NCBI GenBank assembly: GCA_004356175.1
Contig: SMXV01000101.1
Span: 1-6,454 of the forward strand
Reading direction: 5' to 3'
Source: Acidobacteriota bacterium
GTDB taxonomy: Bacteria > Actinomycetota > Acidimicrobiia > Spongiisociales > UBA5794
DNA length: 6,454 bases
Positions 1 through 5,926 of the stretch are shown here, piece by piece (the first letter of the stretch is position 1; the number at the start of each line of letters is the position of its first letter). The position numbers and the translations under genes are program-made. Under the pieces are notes generated by a model. It saw nothing but the letters and a program-made list of their open reading frames with translations, ran no database searches and was not told the DNA's origin.

Positions 1-1
1 C

Positions 2-88
2 GCTCTGCTTGACCCACCAACAGCAACGATCCACCTCGCCCAAATCCACGCCTCTCGCGGCCTCCCGCCAACCAAAGTCCCCCCCTAA
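2..88 (+). CDS. Possible C-terminal fragment of an unidentified gene, cut by the window edge
   Basis: Frame 2 is open from the first base to a TAA at 86-88 and would encode the last 28 residues of a protein, ending in a Pro-rich tail (LPPTKVPP). I do not recognise the family. Support is thin: the stretch is short and GC-rich, so an open frame is not surprising. In favour, the peptide has a believable helix-like segment (TIHLAQIHASRG), and a hairpin with a U-rich tail begins about 29 nt after the stop, where a terminator would be expected. If real, this gene converges on the minus-strand operon that ends at 272. It could equally be non-coding sequence. Confidence 0.3.
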   Translation, partial: ALLDPPTATIHLAQIHASRGLPPTKVPP

Positions 89-271
89 AGGTTGGACGTG
101 GCTTCGTTGAATCGTCGTCTAGGAGCGTGTGCAGTCGATACTGACCTGTGCTCCTGGGTCTTCTTTATGAGCCAGAGGGAGAGGTTGCCTCTTGAGACGA
201 GATTCTTGCGGTCGACGGTGAGGTTGGCGGCGGTTGCGAGAGTGAGGAGTGGAGCTCAGAGCAGAGAGGGG
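89..271. other. Intergenic stretch between two convergent transcription units
   Basis: Apart from the hairpin at 117-166 I see no gene here. A + frame open from 92 to 598 runs into the region opposite the nitroreductase-family gene. Its peptide shows no recognisable motif and its second half mirrors that gene, so I treat it as a shadow. The segment 167-271 is purine-rich (repeated GAG/GAGAG runs) without clear structure. Confidence 0.4.
117..166 (+). terminator. Candidate intrinsic terminator (hairpin plus U-rich tail)
   Basis: Seen in sequence: AGGAGC at 121-126 pairs with GCTCCT at 150-155. The stem extends outward through G-U/C-G pairs (117-120 with 156-159) and inward through three G-U pairs (127-129 with 147-149). 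It is capped by CAGT (132-135) pairing with ACTG (140-143) around a CGAT loop. The tail CTTCTTT (160-166) is U-rich in + strand RNA. The many G-U pairs hold only in the + strand transcript; on the minus strand they become A-C mismatches, so the structure favours a + transcript, perhaps of the fragment ending at 88. It lies between convergent units and might also reduce read-through from the minus-strand operon. Confidence 0.45.
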
Positions 272-700
272 TCAGGCGAGCTCGGACCAGCTAAGGAAGA
301 CGAGGGGGATTTGCCGGTCGGTCTTGGATTGATATTCGGCGTAGTCCGAGTAGGCGGCGACGACTTTGGGCCACCAGACTGCACGGTCGGTCTCGTTCAT
401 TGTGGCCGCGGTGACGTCACGGCGTTCGGTGTTTATTTGTACGCTGGCCTGTGGCGTGGCGAGCAAGTTCTTGTACCACTGGGGATGATCTGGTCTGCCG
501 CCGTAGGACGCGATCACTACGAGACGGTCACCGTCGGTGAGGTACAGCAACGGAACTGTGTGTGTTTTGCCGGTCACACGGCCTGTGGTGGCGAGTAGCA
601 GCATGTCGTTGTTCACAAGGCGGTGTCCGACCCGCCCACCCGTTGTGTGATAGAGCAGGGTGTGGAACGAGGACAGCCATTTCACCGTGATGTTTTCCAT
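272..700 (-). CDS. F420-dependent nitroreductase-family (DDN-like) protein
   Basis: A 142-residue protein of the deazaflavin-dependent nitroreductase (Ddn) split-barrel family. Members bind reduced F420 and transfer hydride to nitroimidazoles, quinones or other electrophiles; the physiological substrate here cannot be told. Visible family signatures, in order: TTGRVTGK (38-45) leading into the TVPLLYL strand, the glycine turn IASYGGRPDHPQWYKNLLA (63-81), which is the F420-phosphate and substrate-side signature, then the C-terminal helix region with two Trp (about 108-109) and IPLVFL. Length is normal for the family. The ATG at 700-698 follows the ABC-F stop by 9 nt; a GGAGA (complement of 713-717, 12 nt upstream) lies inside the end of that gene, so this is the last gene of the operon and probably translationally coupled. 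No signal peptide, so cytoplasmic or membrane-peripheral. The family is largely actinobacterial, which supports the host assignment. Function beyond cofactor binding is inferred. Confidence 0.88.
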   Translation of the reverse strand: MENITVKWLSSFHTLLYHTTGGRVGHRLVNNDMLLLATTGRVTGKTHTVPLLYLTDGDRLVVIASYGGRPDHPQWYKNLLATPQASVQINTERRDVTAATMNETDRAVWWPKVVAAYSDYAEYQSKTDRQIPLVFLSWSELA

Positions 701-709
701 GCGGGCAGG

Positions 710-2455
710 TTATCTCCGTGCCAGGCTCTCCGCTGTCTCGGTTAGTTCGAGCCAGCGGGTTTCGGCAGCATCCAACGTCGCAAGTGTCGCCGCCAACTGT
801 TGGGCGAGGTCGGTGGTGCGTTCGACATTGCCCATTGCAGCACCGAGGTCAGCGTGCAGAGCTTCCTTGCGCATCTCGAGAGTCGGAATTTCGGCGGTCA
901 GGGAGTCGAGCTCTCTCTGGTCCTTGTATGTCAGGCTCGTTCGTTGTGGGTTCTGTTTCTGCCGACCAGAGGGCCGGGCCTTCGCCGTCTTGGCCGATCG
1001 AGCAAGAACGTGTTTCCGGTACGACGACCACCCGCCGGGATGGTGACGTACAGCGCCATCCGGCTCGATGGATAGGATGTCCGAGCACACCCGGTCGAGG
1101 AAGTAGCGGTCGTGACTTGCAACGACCAGCGCTCCCGACCACGCATCGAGATACTCCTCAAGCACGTTGAGCGTCTCAATGTCGAGATCGTTCGTCGGTT
1201 CGTCCATGAGGAGAAGGTTCGGTGCTTCGATGAGGCTGAGCAGAAGTTCAAGGCGCCTGCGCTCTCCGCCGGACAGATCTCCAACCTCGGACTGCTGCTG
1301 CGCTTTGGTGAACTGGAATCGCTCAAGCATCTGCGATCCAGATACCCTGATTCCACTGTCGAGCCTTATCTCATCGAGGTGTTCGCGAACCGCAGCATGC
1401 ACCCTCATATGTGCGTTGATGGGCCGCGGGTCCTGGCCGTACCAGCCGTGGTGAATGGTCGAACCAGTCACGACCTTGCCTTCGTCCGGCGCGATGTTTT
1501 CCGCAATCAGGTTGAGCAGCGTCGTCTTGCCTGACCCGTTCGGCCCGACCACGCCAATTCTGGCATCTGGCTGCAGTTTGTAGTCAACGTGGCGAAGTAC
1601 CCATGTTCCGTTGTACTCCTTGCCGACGTTGTGGAGGTTCACGACCTTTGACCCGATGCGTCGAGAGGGAAGATCGATCGACAGTTCCTGGCGAGTTTGT
1701 CTGCCCTGTTGGGTTATCAACTCGGTTGCCTGTTTCACCCGGTGCCTTGACTTCGACGTTCTCGCCTTCGGAGACTTCCTCAGCCAAGCCAATTCGGTCT
1801 TGATTCGTTGCTGACGTCGGTGTTCCGTCGTTGCTTCAACGACCGCTCGTGCCGCGGCAGCTTCGAGGTACTCCTCGTACGTACCCACGTACGTGTGGAG
1901 TTTCTGATTGTGCACCTCAACGACACGATTCGCAACACGGTCCAGTAGGTACCGGTCATGGGTCACAAGCAGCAGCGCCTCCTTGCGAGACCTCAGATGA
2001 TCCTCAAGCCAGTCGATAATGTCGACATCGAGGTGATTTGTTGGCTCGTCAAGGATGATGACGTCGCACTCCTGGGCGAGCGTCATCGCCAGCGCAAGTC
2101 GCTTCCGTTGTCCGCCCGACAGCGTAGAACACATCATGGTTGGGCTTGTGAGGCCGAGGCGGTCTCCGAGAGCAATCGCCGAGCGTTCTCCGCCAAGGAC
2201 GTCTTCCACGGTGGCATCATCAGGAAACTGGGGGTCCTGTTCCAATGTCGCTACCCGAAGACCTTTTGCTCTCGTGAGCGATCCGCTGTCCGGCTCGACC
2301 GTTCCGGCAACTATGGCGAGAAGGGTCGATTTTCCTGAGCCGTTCCTGCCGATGACTCCGATGTGATCTCGCGATGAGATGCCAAGAGAGACGCTCTCGA
2401 GCACTGGTGTCTCAGGAAAGCTCTTCGTCACCGATTCGAGGCTCAGCAGGTGCAT
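710..2455 (-). CDS. ABC-F family ATPase, Uup-type, with compact first ATPase domain
   Basis: A 581-residue soluble protein with two fused ABC ATPase domains and no membrane segment, the ABC-F plan. These proteins act on the ribosome: the inter-domain linker reaches the P-site tRNA region, and some members relieve antibiotic or stalling stress. Domain 1: Walker A GRNGSGKST (36-44), Q-loop EQDP (72-75), signature LSGGQ (112-116), Walker B with DEPTNHLD (136-143), switch His (166). Linker about 174-262, rich in Arg/Lys with the ELAWLRKSPKART block (221-233) typical of Uup. Domain 2: GPNGSGKTT (304-312), LSGGE (394-398), DEPTNDLD (418-425), switch His (448). The C-terminal about 80 residues (from LTYKDQRELD) form a charged coiled-coil tail, also Uup-like. 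Only about 39 residues separate Q73 from the first LSGG, shorter than I expect for the family. The start ATG lies inside the upstream transporter gene (44 nt overlap) and has no convincing Shine-Dalgarno, suggesting coupling. Both catalytic Glu residues are present. Housekeeping versus resistance role is undecided. Confidence 0.93.
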   Translation of the reverse strand: MHLLSLESVTKSFPETPVLESVSLGISSRDHIGVIGRNGSGKSTLLAIVAGTVEPDSGSLTRAKGLRVATLEQDPQFPDDATVEDVLGGERSAIALGDRLGLTSPTMMCSTLSGGQRKRLALAMTLAQECDVIILDEPTNHLDVDIIDWLEDHLRSRKEALLLVTHDRYLLDRVANRVVEVHNQKLHTYVGTYEEYLEAAAARAVVEATTEHRRQQRIKTELAWLRKSPKARTSKSRHRVKQATELITQQGRQTRQELSIDLPSRRIGSKVVNLHNVGKEYNGTWVLRHVDYKLQPDARIGVVGPNGSGKTTLLNLIAENIAPDEGKVVTGSTIHHGWYGQDPRPINAHMRVHAAVREHLDEIRLDSGIRVSGSQMLERFQFTKAQQQSEVGDLSGGERRRLELLLSLIEAPNLLLMDEPTNDLDIETLNVLEEYLDAWSGALVVASHDRYFLDRVCSDILSIEPDGAVRHHPGGWSSYRKHVLARSAKTAKARPSGRQKQNPQRTSLTYKDQRELDSLTAEIPTLEMRKEALHADLGAAMGNVERTTDLAQQLAATLATLDAAETRWLELTETAESLARR

Positions 2456-3737
2456 CGTGAGAGGGTACGTCAGGTGTCTTCGTACCTTCGAAGCGGTCGG
2501 CGTCAGGTTTCAGACGTCGTGCAAGAAGGATGAAGGGGAGAGCGAGAAGCACAAAGGTCCCGCCAACGATGTAGGCAGCCGCGTATCCATGACGTTCAGA
2601 GAACCCTCCAAGTGCCACCTGGCCACCGACGCCTCCGATGCCTGTGATCATCGAGTCGAACGACACCACCGTTGCCCGTTCACTTGATGGTGCAATGCCA
2701 TGGATGAACGTCTGTCGAATTGGCATCTGGACACCAAGAGCGACTGCCCCGATGAGCAGGGAGAGGAGCGCAAGGGGGAAGGACGTTGCCAGGCCGACTC
2801 CGATTGAACCGAGCGCGAATACCACGGACGTCCACAGCAGGAGAGTCGTTCTCCGCCCGCAGAAACGTGTGAAGAATCGCACCAGACCGTTGCCGGCGAT
2901 CATGGCCAGCGACATCAATGCGGCAACGATGCCAGCAATCCAGACGGCGTCCTTTTCGAGAAGCTCGAGAAAGTAGGGTTGCCATGCGTACCAGGCCCAA
3001 ATGAAGAAGCCCATTTGGATGGCGCCAGCGATCATGATGGCTCGCAAGGGTCGAGAGCCCCAGGCGTGGCGTGTTCCGCGGACGGCGACGGACTTCGCCT
3101 CCGCAGGGAGTGTCCTCAACGTCACCTTGCGCGGCTGAAATCCGATGTCATGCATACCGAAGTAGGCGAACACGAAAAGGATGCCGAGCAGGGACGCACG
3201 CACGACGAACGGAATTGAGAGGTTTACCTGGCCAAGGAACCCTCCGCTGACGGTGCCGACGATCATGGAGACACCACTCACTATCTGGGCATTCGCGAAT
3301 ACTTTGTCGAGGTCGCCGGAGAATCCGTACTCACTGACCCCGTCGACGAGCCAAGCCTCCATCGCTCCAGAGTAGAACGTGAAACCGAGACCGATGAATA
3401 CCGAAGCCAGGCAGAACGCGACTATACCGGCGGAGATCTCTGCGAGGTATACATAGACCAGGGTCGACGATGCAAGGACTACAAGGGAGAACAGGAATGA
3501 CGTTCGTCGTCCAATGGTGTCTGCAACGACACCGGTCGGAATCTCGAACAGCACTATTCCTGCCGAGAACGCGGCATTGGCGAGGAATACCTCGGAGATC
3601 GACAGTCCTGCGTTGAGGAGGAACAGTGTGTTGATGCCCCAGATAATCGATGCGGCGAGTGTGTACATCGCTGAATACGCGTAGTACTTCTTGATGAGAC
3701 CAGCGGCTTCGGGGGACATCACAGAGGCAGTGGACAT
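2412..3737 (-). CDS. Major facilitator superfamily (MFS) transporter, 12 membrane helices
   Basis: A 441-residue integral membrane protein, probably a proton-coupled exporter of small molecules. About twelve hydrophobic helices can be drawn: six from residue 25 to 195, a charged central loop (about 196-225, with RKVTLRTLP), then six more up to about residue 405. MFS motif A is clear after helix 2: FEIPTGVVADTIGRR (64-78), with the conserved Gly, Asp and Arg residues. The EAWLVDG stretch after helix 4 is common in the MFS subgroup that carries FEIPTG. The last 35 or so residues are a hydrophilic acidic tail, encoded partly in the overlap with the ABC-F start. First gene of the minus-strand operon and divergent from the RecQ gene. 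The ATG at 3737-3735 is preferred: TAGTGT (3749-3744) ends 6 nt upstream, a leaderless-type promoter; GAGG about 12 nt upstream is a weak alternative ribosome site. The substrate is unknown; drug export is plausible from fold and neighbours but not proven. Confidence 0.92.
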   Translation of the reverse strand: MSTASVMSPEAAGLIKKYYAYSAMYTLAASIIWGINTLFLLNAGLSISEVFLANAAFSAGIVLFEIPTGVVADTIGRRTSFLFSLVVLASSTLVYVYLAEISAGIVAFCLASVFIGLGFTFYSGAMEAWLVDGVSEYGFSGDLDKVFANAQIVSGVSMIVGTVSGGFLGQVNLSIPFVVRASLLGILFVFAYFGMHDIGFQPRKVTLRTLPAEAKSVAVRGTRHAWGSRPLRAIMIAGAIQMGFFIWAWYAWQPYFLELLEKDAVWIAGIVAALMSLAMIAGNGLVRFFTRFCGRRTTLLLWTSVVFALGSIGVGLATSFPLALLSLLIGAVALGVQMPIRQTFIHGIAPSSERATVVSFDSMITGIGGVGGQVALGGFSERHGYAAAYIVGGTFVLLALPFILLARRLKPDADRFEGTKTPDVPSHDAPAEPRIGDEELS

Positions 3738-3743
3738 TCCGAG

Positions 3744-3749
3744 ACACTA
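3744..3749 (-). promoter_or_regulatory. Candidate -10 element of a leaderless promoter for the MFS operon
   Basis: The minus strand reads TAGTGT followed by six bases (ctcgga) and then the MFS ATG. It fits the actinobacterial TAnnnT -10 pattern, and its distance would put the transcription start at or within a base or two of the A of ATG. No good -35 hexamer is seen 17-18 nt upstream, which is common for such promoters. Inferred from pattern and spacing only. Confidence 0.4.
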
Positions 3750-3751
3750 CC

Positions 3752-3772
3752 TCGATTGTGCATCTTGATCGA
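3752..3772. promoter_or_regulatory. Interrupted dyad, possible operator in the divergent intergenic region
   Basis: TCGAT (3752-3756) and ATCGA (3768-3772) form perfect 5-bp inverted arms separated by 11 bp. They lie just upstream of the candidate MFS -10, in the spacer/-35 zone, where a repressor or activator would act. The arms are short, so chance is a real possibility. No regulator gene is present in the window. Confidence 0.25.
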
Positions 3773-3837
3773 CGCTCGAACAAGCGCCTTCCCTCGTCCC
3801 CCAGCACCAGATGCCGGCCTGAGGGACGCCGGATCGA

Positions 3838-5505
3838 ATGGGTATGCTCGGTTCGGTGACTGGCAGTGGATCGGCTGATGATGATGCATATTGGGAGATG
3901 CTTGCTGGTGAGCCACTAGCTGACACCGCAGCGGCCGATACCGGGACCTTCGAATCGCTAGCTCACGATGTGCCGGCGCCGAGACCTGCTCGGGCCGCAG
4001 TCGCCGTTGACGCAGATACCTTGGCCCGTGAACTGAAAAGCACGTTCGGATTCGATAGCTTTCGCCCCGGTCAACAAGCCGTCGTAGAAGCAGCGTTGAG
4101 CGGTCGAGACTGCCTTGCCGTCATGCCGACGGGTTCAGGCAAGTCACTGACGTACCAGCTCGCCACTCGGCTTGTGGGGGGAACAACGCTTGTCGTGTCA
4201 CCGCTCATTGCCCTGATGAAGGATCAGGTCGATGCCGCAAGGGAACTCGGTATTCGAGCAACGTTCATCAACTCGAGCATCGCGTTCGAAGAGAGGGCTG
4301 AGAGAATTGAACGCCTCAGGGCTGGGGAGTACGAGCTTGTGTACATTGCGCCCGAAGGCCTCGGATCATCGCTTGCTTCGGTACTCGACCAGGCGGATGT
4401 TCGGCTTGTCGCTGTTGACGAGGCCCACTGCATCAGCCAGTGGGGGCACGATTTTCGTCCTGCCTATCGGCAGCTCGTTGGCCTCAAGTCTCGATTCGGC
4501 GTTCCGATTCTTGCGCTCACCGCAACAGCGACGGTACGAGTCAGAAGCGACATATCGACGCAGCTTGACCTTGACGATCCGCTTGTTGTCGAGACGTCGT
4601 TTTTTCGTCCGAATCTCAAACTGCAGGTGTTCAAGAAGGGCACACATGATGGGCTCCAGATCAAGGTGCGCGACTACATCGGTAAAATCTGCGAAATGCA
4701 CCGTGGTGAGAGTGGAATCATCTACACGCTGTCACGCAAGTCCGCCGAGAGCACAGCGGAGTACCTGCGGTCCTTCGGGATAAGGGCCGGTGCGTACCAC
4801 GCGGGTCTTGAATCGCAGGTTCGAACGCAGGTGCAGGATGAATTTATCCGAGACGCGATCGACGTCGTGTGCGCGACCGTTGCGTTTGGTATGGGCATTG
4901 ATAAATCGAACGTTCGGTTCGTCATCCATCGTGACATGCCGAAGTCGCTTGAGGGGTACTACCAGGAGATAGGACGCGCGGGACGTGATGGTGTCGACAG
5001 CGACTGCTACCTCTTCTACTCATGGGCAGACGTCATCCAGCTGGAACGCATGGTGTCCGGCAGCGACAACGAAACGTCCGATAGGCAACATGTCCGACAG
5101 ATGTTCGACTTCGCCGATTCCGCATCGTGTCGCCACCGGTATGTGGCTAGGTATTTCGGTGAACAGATTGAAGACTGCGGGGAGTCGTGTGACTGGTGCA
5201 CCGACTTCGGTACGGATCTCCACGCGGCGCCTGTGCCCGGCGTGCATCGGTTATCGCGTGTGCAGCTCGAGTTGTCGTCGAGCGAGGGGGAACTGTTCGA
5301 AGAGCTCCGGACCCTGAGGCTGCAGCTCGCGCGGGAGCGTGAGGTACCTGCGTACATTGTCTTCAACGACGCAACTCTGCGAGAGATCGCGACAGTCATG
5401 CCGCGAACCCACTCAGAGCTACTGGCAATCGGCGGGGTCGGCTCGAAGAAGATTGAAACGTACGGCGACGAATTTCTCGAAGCGATCCGAATGTGGCGGA
5501 AGTAG
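3838..5505 (+). CDS. recQ: RecQ-family ATP-dependent DNA helicase lacking the winged-helix domain
   Basis: A 555-residue 3'-5' superfamily 2 DNA helicase acting in recombination and fork repair. Motif 0 FDSFRPGQ (72-79), Walker A MPTGSGKS (96-103), DEAH box (194-197), the RecQ aromatic-rich loop ISQWGHDFRPAY (199-210), SAT-like TATAT motif III, and motif VI QEIGRAGRDG (376-385) are all intact, so it should be catalytically active. Four cysteines at 431, 447, 451 and 454 form the RQC zinc module, spaced C-x15-C-x3-C-x2-C, slightly unlike the C-x16-C-x2-C-x2-C of E. coli RecQ. An HRDC domain (about 483-553, LLAIGGVGSKKIETYG) follows after fewer than 30 residues, so the winged-helix part of RQC is missing. 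The N-terminus carries about 50 extra residues before the core, acidic (DDDAYWEMLAGEPLAD) then Pro/Ala-rich. ATG 3838 has GAGGGA at 3821-3826; ATG 3844 is an alternative, and no strong downstream start removes the whole extension. Convergent with the next gene, 4 nt apart. Confidence 0.95.
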   Translation: MGMLGSVTGSGSADDDAYWEMLAGEPLADTAAADTGTFESLAHDVPAPRPARAAVAVDADTLARELKSTFGFDSFRPGQQAVVEAALSGRDCLAVMPTGSGKSLTYQLATRLVGGTTLVVSPLIALMKDQVDAARELGIRATFINSSIAFEERAERIERLRAGEYELVYIAPEGLGSSLASVLDQADVRLVAVDEAHCISQWGHDFRPAYRQLVGLKSRFGVPILALTATATVRVRSDISTQLDLDDPLVVETSFFRPNLKLQVFKKGTHDGLQIKVRDYIGKICEMHRGESGIIYTLSRKSAESTAEYLRSFGIRAGAYHAGLESQVRTQVQDEFIRDAIDVVCATVAFGMGIDKSNVRFVIHRDMPKSLEGYYQEIGRAGRDGVDSDCYLFYSWADVIQLERMVSGSDNETSDRQHVRQMFDFADSASCRHRYVARYFGEQIEDCGESCDWCTDFGTDLHAAPVPGVHRLSRVQLELSSSEGELFEELRTLRLQLAREREVPAYIVFNDATLREIATVMPRTHSELLAIGGVGSKKIETYGDEFLEAIRMWRK

Positions 5506-5509
5506 ACCG

Positions 5510-5848
5510 CTAACCCTCGTCGAGGACCTCTGCCAGGAACGTGTCCACGGCTCGATTCCCTACCGACTCGCCGTACCGGTCGTCGAGGATGCCGCGCATC
5601 TTTGTGATAATGCCGGCGCGTTCGTCCTGCTCGGATTTCGTTGTTGCCTGGACAATCTCGGTGCCGTCAATCCAGGGCTTTCCCTCGGAGCTCCAAGGCA
5701 CAAGGATGATCCATGACCAGATGTTGTTGCCCTTGACCTCACCGGTTTTGCGAACCAGCCCCAGACATGAGAACGGAAGGGGCTCCCATCCCATTGTTCT
5801 GAGCAGGTCTCTGCCGTCCGGCATGTTCGCTACGTCTGACTCCACCAT
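5510..5848 (-). CDS. Hypothetical protein, 112 residues
   Basis: I do not recognise this family. The protein is soluble, with no signal peptide or membrane helix. It appears to have an N-terminal alpha/beta part rich in Trp (GWEPLP, NIWSWIILVPW, GKPWIDGTEIV), which reads like a small beta-sheet, and a helical, charged C-terminal half (SEQDERAGIITKMRGILDDRYG, then AVDTFLAEVLDEG). Reasons to call it real: the composition is protein-like with alternating beta pattern, the ATG at 5848-5846 has GAGG four nt upstream on the minus strand and GGAGA further up, and it fills the gap between recQ and the next gene exactly. Overlapping + strand frames give Ser/Arg/Pro-rich peptides without structure. ATG at codon 9 is an alternative start. 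It converges on recQ with 4 nt between stops and is divergent from the lipoprotein gene, so it is probably transcribed alone. Confidence 0.7.
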   Translation of the reverse strand: MVESDVANMPDGRDLLRTMGWEPLPFSCLGLVRKTGEVKGNNIWSWIILVPWSSEGKPWIDGTEIVQATTKSEQDERAGIITKMRGILDDRYGESVGNRAVDTFLAEVLDEG

Positions 5849-5926
5849 GGACCCTCGATCTCCGCTAGCTCAGTAAGGTACCCCACTTCGCCGAATACAC
5901 CGCCGCCGTCGGCACAGGAACTGGAG
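5849..5926. other. Divergent intergenic region upstream of hypothetical and lipoprotein genes
   Basis: Short (78 nt) region that should carry promoters in both directions. A TACCTT on the minus strand (complement of 5875-5880) is a weak -10 candidate for the 112-residue gene, without a good -35. AGGAA at 5916-5920 is the ribosome site for the + gene if it starts at 5927. No tRNA or clear dyad is present. Confidence 0.3.
5916..5920 (+). promoter_or_regulatory. Shine-Dalgarno-like site deciding the lipoprotein start
   Basis: AGGAA sits 6 nt before the ATG at 5927, near-ideal spacing, and GGAG at 5923-5926 directly abuts that ATG. The downstream in-frame ATG at 5948 has no ribosome site at usable distance, so if translation is leadered the start should be 5927. 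Confidence 0.45.

Larger units (their letters stand above)
3738..3837. other. Divergent intergenic region between the MFS operon and recQ
   Basis: These 100 nt must hold the promoters of both divergent units. On the minus side there is a TAGTGT -10 candidate and an interrupted dyad. On the + side I find no convincing -10/-35 pair for recQ; GAGGGA at 3821-3826 is the likely ribosome site, 11 nt before ATG 3838. A single TCGAAC (3776-3781) resembles half of an actinobacterial LexA box, but the second half is absent. Confidence 0.5.

Noticed and set aside
92..598. 168-residue + strand open frame opposite the nitroreductase-family gene
   Set aside because: Its peptide has no family motif, and the minus-strand frame shows clear Ddn-family signatures over the same DNA, so it is a shadow.
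1112..1534. 140-residue + strand open frame opposite the ABC-F gene
   Set aside because: It lies wholly within the antisense of a strongly conserved ATPase domain; long antisense frames are expected in high-GC codon use.
1958..2338. 126-residue + strand open frame opposite the first ABC domain
   Set aside because: Same reason: antisense shadow of the Walker/signature region, with no independent motif or ribosome site.
3776..3792. Possible LexA (SOS) box upstream of recQ
   Set aside because: Only the left half TCGAAC is present; the expected GTTCGA half four bases later reads GCCTTC.
3811..3822. Three-codon upstream open frame (ATG CCG GCC TGA) before recQ
   Set aside because: No ribosome site precedes it and so short a frame is likely chance in this GC-rich leader.
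5541..5876. 111-residue + strand frame opposite the 112-residue hypothetical gene
   Set aside because: Ser/Arg/Pro-rich and structureless, without a ribosome site; the minus-strand reading is more protein-like and better spaced with neighbours.
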